Assembly (NCBI GenBank): GCA_037783415.1
Contig: JAZGTN010000015.1
Coordinates: forward strand, 4,165,001 to 4,229,000
Direction of reading: 5' to 3'
DNA length: 64,000 bases
Origin: Leptasterias polaris
Lineage: Eukaryota; Echinodermata; Asteroidea; Forcipulatida; Asteriidae
Shown in pieces: positions 1-12,482 of this stretch. The notes below the pieces were generated by a model that was given only the letters and a program-made list of their open reading frames with translations, was not told where the DNA came from and did not search any database. Position numbers and translations under genes: made by a program. Each line of letters starts with the position of its first letter. The first letter of the stretch is position 1.

Positions 1-234
1 GACCAAGGTCAGCGCTGGAATCCAGACTGTCAAAGAAAATCACTCGTTATGGGTTTGTCATGTGGCTAGGCAGACAGATGGGGGAGATTGACAGAGCAGA
101 TTGGTAACTGGTGATCAGGGGACTGATGAAGACATCCAGGGAGATGGAATCTTAGATGGGGAGGAGGGGGGGGGGGGTTAATTGGTCGCAGAGTTTTAAA
201 TCCCAGTGTTATAATTGGGAGAGACAATAATAAT

Positions 235-515
235 ATAAACTAATTCTTGTAAAGTGCATTTTACAGTACGTATCAATACGCTTTACATTTGTGCTCTGGT
301 CATTGGGCCAATCACGATCCTGTAATCTTTCTCATCTCCCTGGGAGTATAGAGCCCTGGGCTGCCATGGCGCGCTTCAAAATGTTTTCCTACACAACATC
401 AACCTCTACCCTTGGGTGAAAAGCAAATTATAGTAAAGCATGGCTCAGGGACACAAGTGTCTTGACTGGGATTCGAACCCACACTCCAGTGACTTAACCC
501 TCTTGCTGTCTGACC
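235..515 (-). repeat. tRNA-Leu-like SINE, minus orientation
   Basis: Shares a long stretch (GTGCATTTTACAGTACG, GGTCATTGGGCCAATCA, CAACCTCTACCCTTG) and a tRNA-like head (GGGATTCGAACCCACACTCC) with the copy at 56480-56820. The head resembles tRNA-Leu(CAA) with B box GGTTCGAATCC. Confidence 0.7.
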
Positions 516-690
516 ATTCAATACTATTCACTGTGGTTTTGAATGATAGATAAGCTATGCCAGCCTTGCAATATGATACCATGAGGGAATGCATGTACAC
601 AGTACACAGTTAGTTCTGTGCACAGTTGTGCCACCATACACAACTTTGGCAGTTGAATGGTTTCAAATGGTTGGTCAACTCACTTGAAAA
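498..690 (-). mobile_element. Short element with TTAACCCTC end, nearly identical to 39617-39806
   Basis: Starts TTAACCCTCTTGCTGTCTG and runs through a block that matches the reverse complement of 39617-39806 almost base for base, apart from one roughly 10-base indel. It sits next to the SINE head at its left. Confidence 0.55.
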
Positions 691-1658
691 TGTTGCGAAC
701 AGTAGGAGGGATAATCTACAAGAACGTGAGACTGGTGCACTAGACTGCTCTGCCAGGACACACTACGGAGTCCAGAAACAAACATGTTTTTAAACAGTCA
801 CTAAAAGAAAGCAACCTCCAATCTGTATCTATTGTTCCTTTTAACATCCAGGTCTAGATTATCATTTTGTAAAGGGTACTTCCATCGGAAAATCTTAAAT
901 TCTATGGGAATTTTTTGAGGGGGCACCAGAGGCCATGGCCTCCGTGGCCGCTGTGTAATTCCAGGCCTGAACATCTGATTTCTTGTGATCCTTTTTGCAT
1001 TCTGCCAGTCTCTAAGAGCATACTCAGGTTCAATTATAAACTGTAGTAGTTTGATGGAAGTTTTAGTGCACAAGGGGTGACTTACTTGTTCATATACTGT
1101 ATGGTGTAAGGTTTGATAGACTTTTAAGGCTATTCAATCACAGTTTTCTGATTTTTTCCAAGGGCATAACAATCGGAAATCAGACTTAAGTGGGAAGAAT
1201 ATTATGCCTGAAGAATTGTTTACCCAAACACTGATGTGTATTAAGCACTGTATACTCAGTACTTTCCAAAGTCTTCCCCAAGATTTGATTTCTAGAGCAG
1301 ATGTCTTACACTAAACTACCGAGCATGCCCAGTAGGTATTATTAACAGTGGGAACTGCAACAATAATAACAGATGCTTCATTTGCATCCGGAATACAGAG
1401 TATTCATTGCGTTTATCCATACGCCGATGTGTGTTCATATCGTCATGTCAATGCAAAAACTTTTTATCTCCTGAAATAGCACTTTTATGTGTTATGCGCG
1501 AATTTGATGTCAGAACGCTGTATCTCGCCTGAAATAGCTCGCATGTACACCCCCAAAAAGTACGCGCTGAGATATGACGCTTTAGCAAAATCAAAATACA
1601 TCGTTTTACTTTGAGATACATCGAGATATAATCTATGTATTTCATTGCTTTATAACAG
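691..1658. other. Intron of the unidentified gene; repeat fragments
   Basis: Holds a minus-strand fragment of the 'AGGCCTGGAATTACACGG' repeat (about 855-985), a block at 1118-1195 (CTGATTTTTTCCAAGGGCA) also seen at 13605-13690 and 62650-62730, and a fragment of the tRNA-like SINE also found at 42330 and 60455 (about 1215-1430). No coding exon seen. Confidence 0.6.
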
Positions 1659-1833
1659 GGCCAGTCGACACTTATGGACCAACTCAAGAACTACAACAAG
1701 AATGCACCAAAGAACGCATTACATGAGGAGGAAGACGCTAACCTTCCCCTGGTAGAGAAGGACGGAGGAGAAGTCAGCAACGATGGTCCAGAGGAAGAAC
1801 GGAAAGAAAGAGATTACGATATTCCACTGAGAG
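1659..1833 (+). CDS. Unidentified gene, coding exon a
   Basis: The acceptor is TTATAACAG before 1659 and the donor GAG|GTACAA after 1833. It encodes about 58 residues rich in Asn, Glu and Asp, ending in ERDYDIPLR, and leaves one base for the next exon. An ATG at 1674 is internal and in frame; if this were a first exon, translation could start there, but the clean upstream acceptor argues for an internal exon. Confidence 0.6.
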
Positions 1834-4800
1834 GTACAAAATCATCAACTGTCTAAATAATAATAAGGGAGACTTATAATGCGCCATGTCTGTCACATAG
1901 TGACACTCCTGGCGCAGAAAACCCCTTGACTAAACCGACATCTGAGAACCATATACAAATTAACAGAAGAGATGGGTGTGTTCTTGAATGTGAAGTAGGA
2001 AGTCTACTTTCTCAGTTTGATGGGTAGTGAGTTCAATAGAGAAGTACCGGACCGAGAGAAAGATCTGTTTCCCCAGGAGTGATGTGAGAGGGGCACTCGA
2101 AGAAGATTTGTGTCAGAGGAACACTCTTGCATGCAGTAAACTTGTCACTCTTACCCCGAGTGGGGACATTCACACAAACTCAGCGTCACTTTTGTACCAA
2201 TGACATATCCCTGCACTGACCATCCAAAAACTAAACCCAAAGAAGGTTGACTGCACTCCTAATCTGCACTGTTCCACTATGAGACCAAATTAGCTTAGCA
2301 CAGAAAAAAACTTGCTTAGCAAGCACAGGTTACCAGCCAAAATGACATGTGATGTACATGTATCTGCCAGTGACCCATCCCCAAATTCTGCTTAACATTT
2401 AATATCTTTAAGCAATATTTTGAGTTTAGCAATTTCAGGAACGCAACTTCTGAGCAGATCAACTGATTGTTTGTTTGTTTTTGTTCGTTTGTTTTTTCTT
2501 CTTCTGTACTGTAGTTTTTGTTGTTACAAGTTGCATGTCTGAAATTTACAGTCGTAACTAACGGTGTTTCCTTCATTAAAAACTACTATTTTGACATTAT
2601 CACCACCAGAGAGGCTGGAATCAGACTCGGACTTGTCACCAGGTTTAATGGACAGCCTACAAAGCCTGGACAATAGACTGCGCGAGGAACAAGACAACAT
2701 AAAGGAGTACGCAGCCCAAATCAGTCAGCAAGATGACTTGGAGGAGGACAGACCGAGGAAACGGGGGAAGAAGAAACCGGACCCGAGCCCCCGCCGGCCG
2801 ATGCCGAGGTACCACGAGCGTCAATCCAGAGAGGAGTTCGACAACGATGAGAACGACATGTACTTGGAGGGGGAGGTCTATCCCTTTCGACGTTCCCCGT
2901 CACTACGTTCCTTGAGACAACAACAGCCTTCTTACATGTCTGGGACAGAGGGAATGTCTCATTCTCACTACGCATCGGCGGATAATTTGAGCCGAAGACC
3001 GAGGAGAAAACCAGAGGTAAGGATGATGACTGAAGGGAATCTGCACCAACGTTGTATTTTGCTTTAAAGTATCTCAGATATGTACAAGGTATCCCAGGGA
3101 TGTGAATTCTCTGTTTTTCCCTGTAAATCCTTTTTTTGGGGCCTCCCCCCCAAGAAAAAAGCCCCAGTCCTGGGGAGAACCCTGCAGCCGCTGGCCACTT
3201 ACCAGTTAAAACACCCGAGGACCAGTCAAAATTCACTCCAAGTACAGTGTTGAAAAGCATCCCTATTTCATTTGAAATATTGACTAGTAGTGAAAAAAAC
3301 AACGGACTTGTGAAATGACAAGCTAACTGGTCCTGCTGGCCAGTCGCTAAAAAAGTTAAGGGCAAACACTGCTACTGCGTTTCCTCCTGGTCTCTGATAG
3401 TGATTGGCGGCAGTCTGTGGATGTGGTTTACAGTTGAATGATGTCACACTTCGCCAACAGGATGCTCCTACTGGAAGAGACTCTGCCAGTACACCTGTTT
3501 TTACAAATAATAATTGACAGGCCAGCGTGTTGAATGTTTGTTTTCACATTTTCATTTTCAGACCCCACAGGCCAGTACAGAGAGACCTCAACAGCGCTAC
3601 CCAACAAGAGGCTCAACCATCAAAATGACCAGGTACTAAACAAAACAAAAAGTCAGTGATTTACCCCACCGTCTAGTCTCGGCTATCAGCCAATAACTCA
3701 AGTGTCATATGTATCTAGACGACCATTGCAGACCGAGACTTCAAGCCTTCTAGATTATTGCTACATTCTGACAGTGAATGGACTTCTTTCATAGGCTGCC
3801 ATCGTCGAGGTCAAACAATGAAAAAACGTGTATGTGTGTTACATGTGCCCTACACAAAGGTCTTCCCTTGACCTCAGTGAGGGCGATGTTTTAATTTTTG
3901 ACGTCATGCGCATGGGATCCATTTGAGGTACCCAATGTAAGAAAGTGTCAAGTGAACAACACTTTCTTTGTTGTGCAATGAGGTTGTATCTTGACCATTT
4001 TAAGCTCAAAAAGTAGCTAAGTGCAACACAATTATGCAAACCAGAATAAGGTTACCAGTCAAAATACCATGTCACATGTACACTCTGTGACCGGTATTCT
4101 GCTTATATTTGCTATAAAGCAGAAAGCTTCAACTTTCTGTTTGAGTAGCTCTATAAAATTTGGCCCTGCTGAGTTGTGTGTTTCAGGCCTGGAATTATAT
4201 GGAAGCCACAGTGAACATGGCCTCTGTTGCCCCTGGTCTTGTAGTGTAGGCGAGGGGTGAAAAATACAGCTAGAATTGCTCAGTAAGTGATAAAAGCATG
4301 AGACTTGGCACAATTATTCTTCAACCCATACTGAATATTTTTAAGGATGGAGCCATTGAAAACAGCATGTTCCTTAGCAACGGTTGCTAAGTAACAAATT
4401 TACCCTAGAAACCGGTTGTTTATACCTATCTACTACATTCGGAAAGGTTGGTGCTATGTTACAGAACATCAGAACTATCAGTAGACATGTTTTAAAGACA
4501 ATCAGTGTCATCAGAAAACAAAATAACACAATTAGTGTCACCACAAAACAATATAGCATTTGTTTTGTTGCTAGGTATCGGATAAACAGTACCAGCTGCC
4601 TATTTATATATTTATCCTCTATTTGTAAAAATTATGATTCTACTTCGCATTGCCTTATGGCCTACTGAAGAGGAATGTTTTGGGTAAATAATACAGGTTA
4701 TCGTTATTGTTATAAAAAAGTAACAACACATTAAATATTTAGTTGCTTAGTAACCTATCAACCATAGCAACCGTCTGAGTACACACAGAAGACTACCTGT

Positions 4801-7800
4801 GAACACAGGATTCACTGAACTCATTAACTCAGCTTAAACATGTACAATTATCAATATAAGACCCCATTCATGGAAATATATTGAAAGCAATGGTACCATG
4901 CATTAAATCAAAACAGTGTTGTTACGCTTTACATCCAGGGTACCAACTTTGTTATCAACTTTATTTCCATAGCTTCAAACGTTGTCACAATCTCTTCTGC
5001 ATGTGCAGTAAAAAGGGCATTGCATTATGCGCCCGTACACATTTGCAGTCTCTACACCTGCTCCTGCATGCAGGATGCACTGGCTTCTTGCAGATTATGT
5101 CCACAGGGGCTTCCACTGTTCAAGGCAAGTCCATCCCCACTGAACAGGAGAGGGTAATTCGTGATATGCCATAGTAGTACACCCCCAGTAGTGGCCACCT
5201 TGCAATACTGCCCTCCTGATATGTTGTTGTAGGGCGGCCTTGGTGGGAGGAAGGATTGACATCTGACGCCCTTTGCGTGTGATATAGAAGCTTCCTTACT
5301 TAGAGAAGGATAGTGAAATATTATAGAGAAGCTTCTGTCTCTACCTTGCTCTGATTGTGCAGCTCAGAGAAGGCTCTAATGAACTCATCATGTGTTCCCT
5401 AACCCCCACACGTCTCCGTTGTCTAAGACCAGTAGCACGCTTTTCTCTGGTCAGTGCCTTTAGACTGTCGTCGAAGTATTGATCCCAGACAATATCTACC
5501 CATAGAGCCTGATTTTGCTCTCTTTTGATATATGGAACAAACACCTTTGCTGCGTACTCGCCAAATGTCTTACATCCTCCAGGTCGAAGAATGTTCACGA
5601 GTACAGCACCATCATTGATGCTCACATCTGTGTCTGGCCTTACATCACTTGTAGACTCTACATGTCTTTCGAGACAATCTATGAGATCGGACTTCTTTCC
5701 TGGCAAGCGTAACTGCCCATATGAAGAGAGAGATGGTGGAAATGGATGATTTTCGTGGCTGAAAAAAATGTCAAAGTCATCGTCTCTTGTCTGACATGCA
5801 ACATACAGCCTTGCGAAGAGAGAAGATTCACTTTTGAGAAGATTGACCTGAAGTGTGCCCCTGCTTTATTTGATGACCCATTTGCTTGTTCGTTGAACAG
5901 ATTGCTTTCTTGTTCCTGGTTATGGTGGCTGTTATTGGCTTTATGTTTGCCCTGAGGCGCTCGTCCACAAGCGTTGCATCTGATGAGCATTAATGTATAG
6001 TGGTGAGGCACACTGTTTGACTACTGGTCGACAGGTCCAATATGTCCTTTGACTGCAGCCCTAGAAAGTTCTGGCTTCTTCCTCAAATGGGCTCCCCATG
6101 CCCTCGATTACATTTGCAGGTAGTGCTGTCACCTGTTTAGCAAATAGCTTCTGGGGGCGGCAGTTTGCTCATAACGAACTTGCCACTTTGGAATTCCCGG
6201 GCAACATCAGGATATGTTCTATCAAGGCTACACATTATCCCTCACATGAACTGACATCCAACAGGTGTAATGGGTGTGGTTTAGACTAGCTACAAACAAT
6301 TCAAAGTGACCTGCACGCAATGAACGCACAAATACCAAGCAGTTGTAGTCCAAGATATCTGTACCTGTACAGGAACTGTGGTGCTTCATTTCTGCCAGGT
6401 GCACCAAAGGCTGAAACTGTCTGGAGGATCTTGTGGGTTGGTTAGACACACATCATGTGCCCTTTTCAGGAGAATGTATAATGCACATTATGCAGTAACT
6501 TGGTGGGCATGTCTGGTACGGGTCACATGGGATGCCTTCAGGAACGATTCCACAATGTGGCAAGTTCTGCCTCTTGGTGAGCTTCCACCCAACCACTACC
6601 TTCCAACCAGTGACCCAAGACTTTGTTGCAGGTCATCTCTATGTGAAGTCCCCCAAGAAGTATGACAAACTTACCCTCACCATACAGCCTATCCATAGAC
6701 CATTGTAGTTATCACAGGAATCTGGCCAGGGTTTACATGTTGCACAGCTGCCTGAATATTAACTTCAAAGGAGTGACGCAACATCGATGGGGTGCTGGCC
6801 TCCTCAGCAAAAAGGGGCAGCATGGCAATGATGGATGGTAAGACGTCTGATTCTGCTATTAGACTGGCGTAGCATGCTGCCCAAGAAATGTTAGAATCAG
6901 AGGATATTTCATCTGCATGCAGATTCTCAACATGACTCAGCCAGTCATATTCTTTCTCCATTTATTTACCTATAGAGTGTCGAGGGAAGATATCGGGTTT
7001 ACCAGCAATGAGTGGACCATAGACATCGTTTGATGGCAGACCTGTAGTCTTAAGCGATGTGCAAGTCACTATTCTTTGCCCCTTCACAAAGTTGCTATTG
7101 AATGGGTGAAACCGCGATCGGTGTCATCACTCGTGTTACTCTCGTTGGTAACATTCTGGAAGAAGGACAAACCCTTGTTCCGTGAAATGAACCGGTGGAG
7201 GTCTGAGCTTGGATTGTGGCCTATATTGTCTGCCGCTGCAGTGATAAACTGACTGTTCTGGAACTGGGAAGGACAGACTGTGAGACTGTGGCAATCTGCA
7301 GTGAACATATGCTCCAGAGTTATGTGTACATAATAAGGAATGAATTTTTAGATATTAAAATCCATTAAGATTGTTAAAAAAAATGTGTATGCAGACATCC
7401 TAATAATGATGGTTGCTAAGGAAAAATGTTGCCTAGCCAACTATTGTAAGCCTCTTGCAGTTGACAATTGCTCCAGAATGATGCTAATAAGACGGGTAAA
7501 GTTAAAAATAATAAAATATGTTGCAATTGATAAGGAAAATTGGTTTGCAGGCATATTTTGTTCTAGTTGCTAAGGAAAATATGTAACCTAGCAACCGTTG
7601 CTATGCTATATACATTTCACATTGGCTCCACCCCTGAACTTGTCGAGAATATTGTGTTGAACATTTTTGCAAAGTTTCATGCTTTTAGCACAATCTGCAG
7701 GCATCTTTTGTGCTTGTTGCTAAGGAAAATATGTAACCTAGCAACCGTTGCTATGCTATATACATTTCACATTGGCTCCACCCCTGAAAATGTTAAGAAT

Positions 7801-9900
7801 GTTGTGTTGAACATTTGTGCAAAGTTTCATGCTTTTATCACAATCTGAGCAATTTTTTCACCCCTCGCCTTTCTGCCCCTTCACAAGTTTCCCATAGACT
7901 TTAAGATTTTCAAATGAAATTGCCCTTTGCAAAATTGAAAATGGCCTTGCCCTCTCAAAGATGAAATTCCAGGCCTGGTGTTTTGCAAGAGGTCTAGATA
8001 CAATCTAATTGCTCCACTGAGGTCTAAGTATCCTCTTATTCTTGAAAAAGGGTAACCGAGAATGCTGATATGTTTAAACTCCTTGCTGGTTTCAAGGAGA
8101 TGTATTATTTTCTTATTTCATCATGTTCCACTGAGGAGAAGTTATCTCAGTGGTTGGTGCATAATTATTATTAATTTTTTTGTGTGTATTAATATTTTTA
8201 TCACGGTTTGTATTGATAACATTACACATTCATGTTGTGCAAAATGTTAATTTCAGAGGTGTGTCAAAAACGAATTGTGTGTGTAGAATCTTCCTATTTG
8301 CCTATTTTAGTTAATTCCCGTGCCCCATCTTCTGATACAATGTGTAAACTTTAAGGAAGTCAATTTCCATTGTGAATACGTTCACAGAAAGTTTGACAGT
8401 GTTAAGAAAAAGGAACACAAGAATTTGTTTATTGCGCTGTGGATATAAGTTTAAAGTGACGTATGGACAAGTTGACAACACTTCGGTCAATTTTTATGGA
8501 ATTATTCGCTGAAACTTTAGGTTGTCAATAAAAACACAGACTTATATTATCTACATACACACACAAACCCACACTTGTAGTTCTGTTTGATGTTCATGGT
8601 TATATTTTTATAAAGACACATTGAAGGAACTTGCCAGTATTTTGGCTCATATTTTTGGGGTAAAATGATGGAGGTGATGGAAAAGAACACCATGTACATG
8701 TATATTGTTTATTTATTTTTGAATATTTGGCATTTTTTCTTCTTTCTTGCCTTTTCTGGCATTTGAGTAGTCATTGTTTATCTGGCATTTACATAATACT
8801 TAACAAAACCAAAACAACAACACTCAATTGCCGACAATGAGTTAAAGTTAAAAGATACGTGTATCAAATGAATATTGTTAGGATGCACGTAGTAAATTCA
8901 ATTTCATGATTAAACATCCACTAAAGAATTTCATTGTAAAAGGTTTTCTCACAACTGTGTGCGTTTATAGCTCAGGCTGTTATATATCATGACTGATGCC
9001 TTTTCGTTGGCCAAGAGAAAGTGTTCCTTTTTTCAAGACATATTTATACAGCAAATTGAGAAGTTAAATAATCTAAAACTGTATGATTTAATATTTATAA
9101 ATTTAAAGATTTTTATAATGATAATCAATGATGTATGAAGCATGTTGATCCAAGTATAATTATTCTAAGGCACATGGTATTATAGATTTTGACTTCTGGA
9201 GAAAAAATGATGTACAGTTTTGTTATTTTTTCATTTCTCCAAATATTATCATTATAATTAGTTTTTTTTTTTTTTTTTTACACTTCGATTAAATCACAGA
9301 AGATGTGAGAATTTTTTTCTTATTTTAACCCTTTTTATTCACTCGTTATACATGTATATAGTATACAAAGCCTTTATAAGAAACATTAATCTGATGGATA
9401 CTTTTTGAATTGGGGGATGTAAAAACTCAAGTTTAGCCCTCAATTTGGTTTGACAGTGTGTCAAGAATTTTTGTGACATTTAGTAAGTATTTAAAAATGT
9501 GACGACATTAAACGTCTTTCGCATATATACTACCGATAATATTGAAAACACCTTTTAATCAAAAGTTACAACTAAGACTACATGTATGTTAGAAGAATGA
9601 GTTACAATTTGTTGAGCTTGTTATTTTATGTGAAGCCCACTCTTAAAACTTGGGGGTGAAAAAAATGGATCCCAGCACATAAAAGAATAAATTATTGTTT
9701 TTCAATTGTTGTATTTATTGACGTGACTGTTCTGCTGGTTTTTACGTTAGAAACCTTCCATCTGATATTTTTCTTATTGATCGTTAATCTGTTTTTGATT
9801 TTTCTTGTTTTTCTTCCTCTGCCTGACCACAAACAGGAAACAGAAGAAAAACCAATCGTCAACTACCAGCCCTGTAAAGGGAAATACTGGTACTCTTTGA
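1659..9900 (+). CDS. Unidentified protein, C-terminal four coding exons (5' end outside window)
   Basis: Four plus-strand blocks with good splice sites (1659-1833, 2610-3016, 3562-3632, 9837-9900) join into one open frame of 239 codons ending in TGA, and the phases 1, 0, 2 all fit. The first block opens at an acceptor, so the N-terminus lies left of the window. The product is hydrophilic and looks disordered: an acidic Glu/Asp-rich start, a possible short coiled coil (SLQSLDNRLREEQDNIKEY), a basic cluster (RPRKRGKKK), a Ser/Arg-rich stretch and a Lys-rich end (RKQKKNQSS). No transmembrane segment or catalytic motif is visible. It resembles a cytoplasmic tail, but I do not recognise the family. 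The last exon is the weakest: read in the other phase it stays open through a donor at 9909, so the gene could continue. Confidence 0.6.
1834..2609. other. Intron of the unidentified gene
   Basis: Mostly unique sequence; 2290-2430 is a fragment of the 'CATAGAGCTGCTTAAG' hairpin family (TTGCTTAGCAAGCAC, GGTTACCAGCCAAAATG). Confidence 0.5.
2610..3016 (+). CDS. Unidentified gene, coding exon b
   Basis: The acceptor is CACCACCAG before 2610 and the donor GAG|GTAAGG after 3016. It carries about 136 residues: a heptad-like stretch, a run of basic residues, and a Ser/Arg region with SPSLRSLRQQQ. GC content and codon use rise sharply against the AT-rich flanks, which supports coding. The overlapping minus-strand frame is a shadow. 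Confidence 0.75.
3562..3632 (+). CDS. Unidentified gene, coding exon c
   Basis: The pyrimidine-rich acceptor TTTTCATTTTCAG precedes 3562 and the donor CCAG|GTACTA follows 3632. Phase 0 entry gives TPQASTERPQQRYPTRG and onward, leaving two bases. It is short but continuous in frame with exon b. Confidence 0.55.
3633..5340. other. Intron of the unidentified gene; repeat fragments
   Basis: 3775-3925 is a degraded copy of the 'TAGACCCCTTGC' element (GACCTCAGTGAGGGCG). 4005-4150 is a hairpin-family fragment (GGTTACCAGTCAAAATACC). 4185-4260 is the GGCCTGGAATTA repeat. 4370-4800 has several copies of the motif GTTGCTAAGTAAC and its reverse. Nothing coding recognised. Confidence 0.5.
5341..7308 (-). 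pseudogene. Decayed copy of a multi-copy, transposon-like uncharacterised gene
   Basis: Several minus-strand frames, each broken by stops or frameshifts, are collinear with one large protein family that I recall as highly repeated in cnidarian, echinoderm and lancelet gene predictions. In order from 7308 downward: a block with AAADNIGHNPSSD; a block with SWAACYASLIAE and VNPGQIPVI (6961-6689); an unlisted frame with GGLHIEM and LGHWLEGSGW (about 6680-6560) that ends in a TGA; a block with FVRSLRAGHFELFV and VHVRD (6449-6228); and a last block with GKKSDLIDCLERHVE, INDGAVLV and REKRATGLR (5706-5341). It lies antisense in the last intron of the unidentified gene. The function of the family is not known to me; its copy number suggests a mobile element. 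Confidence 0.65.
7380..7860 (+). repeat. Tandem duplication with about 145-bp unit
   Basis: Two near-identical units start about 7548 and 7698 (GCAGGCATATTTTGTTCTAG versus GCAGGCATCTTTTGTGCTTG, then AAGGAAAATATGTAACCTAG in both). A more diverged third unit lies about 7392-7545. The following 7860-7985 is the GGCCTGGAATT repeat family. Confidence 0.8.
7986..9836. other. AT-rich intron sequence
   Basis: No gene or clear repeat family seen. Homopolymer T runs (9261-9278) and low-complexity AT. It ends in the strong polypyrimidine tract of the exon at 9837. Confidence 0.5.
9837..9900 (+). CDS. Unidentified gene, probable terminal coding exon
   Basis: A strong polypyrimidine tract and CACAAACAG lie before 9837. 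In the phase set by exon c it reads KQKKNQSSTTSPVKG and onward to a TGA at 9898-9900. In phase 0 the block instead reads ETEEKPIVNYQPCKG and onward to a donor AAG|GTATCT at 9908/9909, so an alternative downstream exon structure cannot be excluded. Confidence 0.45.
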
Positions 9901-9908
9901 AAATGAAG

Positions 9909-12330
9909 GTATCTGTTGATTTATTGTAGAGATTTGCGCATTGGTGAAGGAATACTAGCAATGGGAGCCTTGGATAGTAGGGGTGCATTTTGGCGGTCGT
10001 AACCAATAACCGTTTCGGTTGAATTTGCCATCAAATCACTGGACAATGACCGAAACAGTTGATGGTTACAGCAGTGAAAGTGCATCTCAAGTGGGAGCAG
10101 ACATGGGTAATTTCTTTGCCTACATTCCCAAGAAGCATGTGATCACCCAATGACTACACAATCTTTGCTGTTCCCTCTTATAATCTCTGAAAGTTTAATT
10201 GAGACACTAGGTGAGAACAGACTTGGGTAATTTCCCATTGTTTCCTTTTACGCACATTCTTAAGAAGAAAGCGGTTACCCTGAAAGTCTGCTGCCACCTA
10301 CTGTCCCTGAAAGTTTCATTGACCTTTATCATCATGCTGCAGCATTCTTGCTTTTGCTGTCATTCAAATCATCATTGCCAAACTGAGGCTGGGAGGAAAC
10401 CAAACAGTCTGGACCCTTAATTGATGGCTTCGGCTGAAATGCAGCCAACAGCCGTAGCCAAAGCTGCTTGATTGATAATTCCATGGGAAGTAGACGGAGA
10501 TTGTGAAGGATGATATAGGCTCCATGGTGTATGGGATATTAACAATGCACTGCACTACAAACTAAATGTATATCTCTTGACCCCTTGCACCTAAAATGCG
10601 TACTGCACAGCAACACACGGAGAATCTGGTTACCAAAATGGTGCAAGTAAGATTTATCACGGGTGATGACAACAGGGCCCAAATTCATGGCTCTGCTTAG
10701 CGCCGAATTCTGCTCTTGCGATCACCATTCTCCGCTTACCAAGCAAGCTCCGAATGTCTGCGCTAGCTGTGTAAGCATGTCTAGTAACGTGGACTACACA
10801 AGCGCAGAAGCAAACATTCCCTGCTAACCCGTGAAATACGCTTGACGTAAGGGCGGAATTCCCTGCTTCAGTAAGCGCAGATTCTTTGCTTACGGTTAGC
10901 AGAGCAATGAAATTAGGCCCAGGTGAATTCATGGGTCAATATACTCTGTCTTGCTGTGGGTTAATACTTTAAATTCTATACAGCTGCTAAGTGCACAAAT
11001 TATTTTGGCAGATACTGACGCCATTTTGTTCTGACAAGTTACATGCTAAAATTTGATTGGCAATTAAATTTTCTAAGCAGAATTTTCTGTCGAGAGATAC
11101 ATGAATTCAAGGGCCCAATTTCACGGAGCCATTTAGCAGAAAATATTGCGTAGCAAATTATTTGATAAGTGAAAATTGGCAGGTTACCTGTGTGTGAAAT
11201 TTACGTCAACAACTTACTTGGCAGTAAGCCTCTCTCCAGCCACACCCTGGCACCACAGCATTCCATGAAAACTGTTTAAGTAACTTCCTCCAGCCACTGG
11301 AATCCCCCTCCGGCCTCTGGGTCCCTTCCTCAAGCCACTGAGCTCCCCCTCCAGCCATTGGGTTCCTCCTTCCATGCTTAAGCACAGCACACAGCATGCA
11401 GAATGCTTGCACATGGTCATTTGAACTTACCTCCACATGGGTCAACAAAAGAATCATTAACAATAGCTGAGCTGGACTGATGCAAACCCTGTCAAGGGGT
11501 GTAATTGATGTGAGGGGCAGGCCGTACCAACATAAATAGATGGGGCAGAAGGAAGGCTGAGGGGCAAATTTTACTTAAAAGCATTATGCTGCATGATATG
11601 TGCTAGGTTGAACAAGAGTTTGTGTGTATTATGCCACTAATATAAGTTTGTGCCAGATATTTGCAAAACTCTTGTTCAAGTTCGGTCAGTTTCACCTACA
11701 TGGAAACGGCCTTCTTTGACTCGGTTCTTTCCCATTTCTTAGGACTAACCTTTTTTTTTTAATAGAGCAAACTTTAGCTTAAACGCATAACATTGGTGGC
11801 TTTCCTTGCAATGGGCGTATACTTAGTGACAGTGTCTGTTTACTTACACCTAGCAGGTAATGGGGGCCATGATTGCTTACATCCTCCATCCCACCAACCA
11901 TACCTCAAGTTGTATCACTCAAGAGTTCTTCCGTCTAAATTTCAAAGGAGAGGACTTAACCTTGTATTAACTTTGTACAACCTTGTATTAAATGTGGATA
12001 ACAAATTGAGTACATTTTGAAAATATTTAAACAATGTTTACTTCTTTTATGAAATTAAGTGTACATTATGATGTGGACGTTTTTGGGTCGTTTCAGGCAG
12101 ACACGGAATGGAACATTGGACAAGAAAAACATCTTCATCGACAACTGTATGTTATGAAAGTGACTAAAATTATAAAATTGCATCTGATTTCCTTGTGGAA
12201 TTCTTCTATCAAATCATAGAATGTAGAAATGTTACGTTTTGTTCTTAAGCTATTTTTAGTATTAAAGACAATCGTGGTCTGGACCTAAGCCAACTCTGAA
12301 ATCCATTGCAGAAAAAAACTAAGCAGAACT
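9909..12330. other. Intergenic, repeat fragments
   Basis: 10090-10330 contains a diverged tandem duplication (GTGGGAGCAGACATGGGTAA / GTGAGAACAGACTTGGGTAA). 10673-10925 is a full hairpin element of the GGGCCCAAATTCATGGCTCTG subfamily. 11010-11215 is another fragment. 11278-11375 has degenerate CTCCAGCCACTG repeats. The rest shows nothing recognisable. Confidence 0.5.
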
Positions 12331-12333
12331 ATA

Positions 12334-12482
12334 GACCCCCTGCAGGGCCACCATCGCCGAGGTCAAACAATAGAAATGTGCATGCAAGTACGCCCTGCGC
12401 ACAATTCTCAGCCAATGATAGGTTTTCTTTGACCTCAGTGAGGGCGCTGTTTGGTCTTTTGACGTCATAGGCAAAGGGGTCT
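12334..12482. mobile_element. MITE with TAGACCCC inverted ends
   Basis: Starts TAGACCCCCTGCAGG and ends GCAAAGGGGTCTA; inside are GAGGTCAAAC, GACCTCAGTGAGGGCGC and GACGTCA. Relatives at 26206-26381 and 35999-36167 share both ends and the interior. Confidence 0.7.

Noticed and set aside
2721..3365. 214-codon minus-strand frame
   Set aside because: Antisense shadow of the coding exon at 2610-3016; its extension past the exon has no similarity or splice support.
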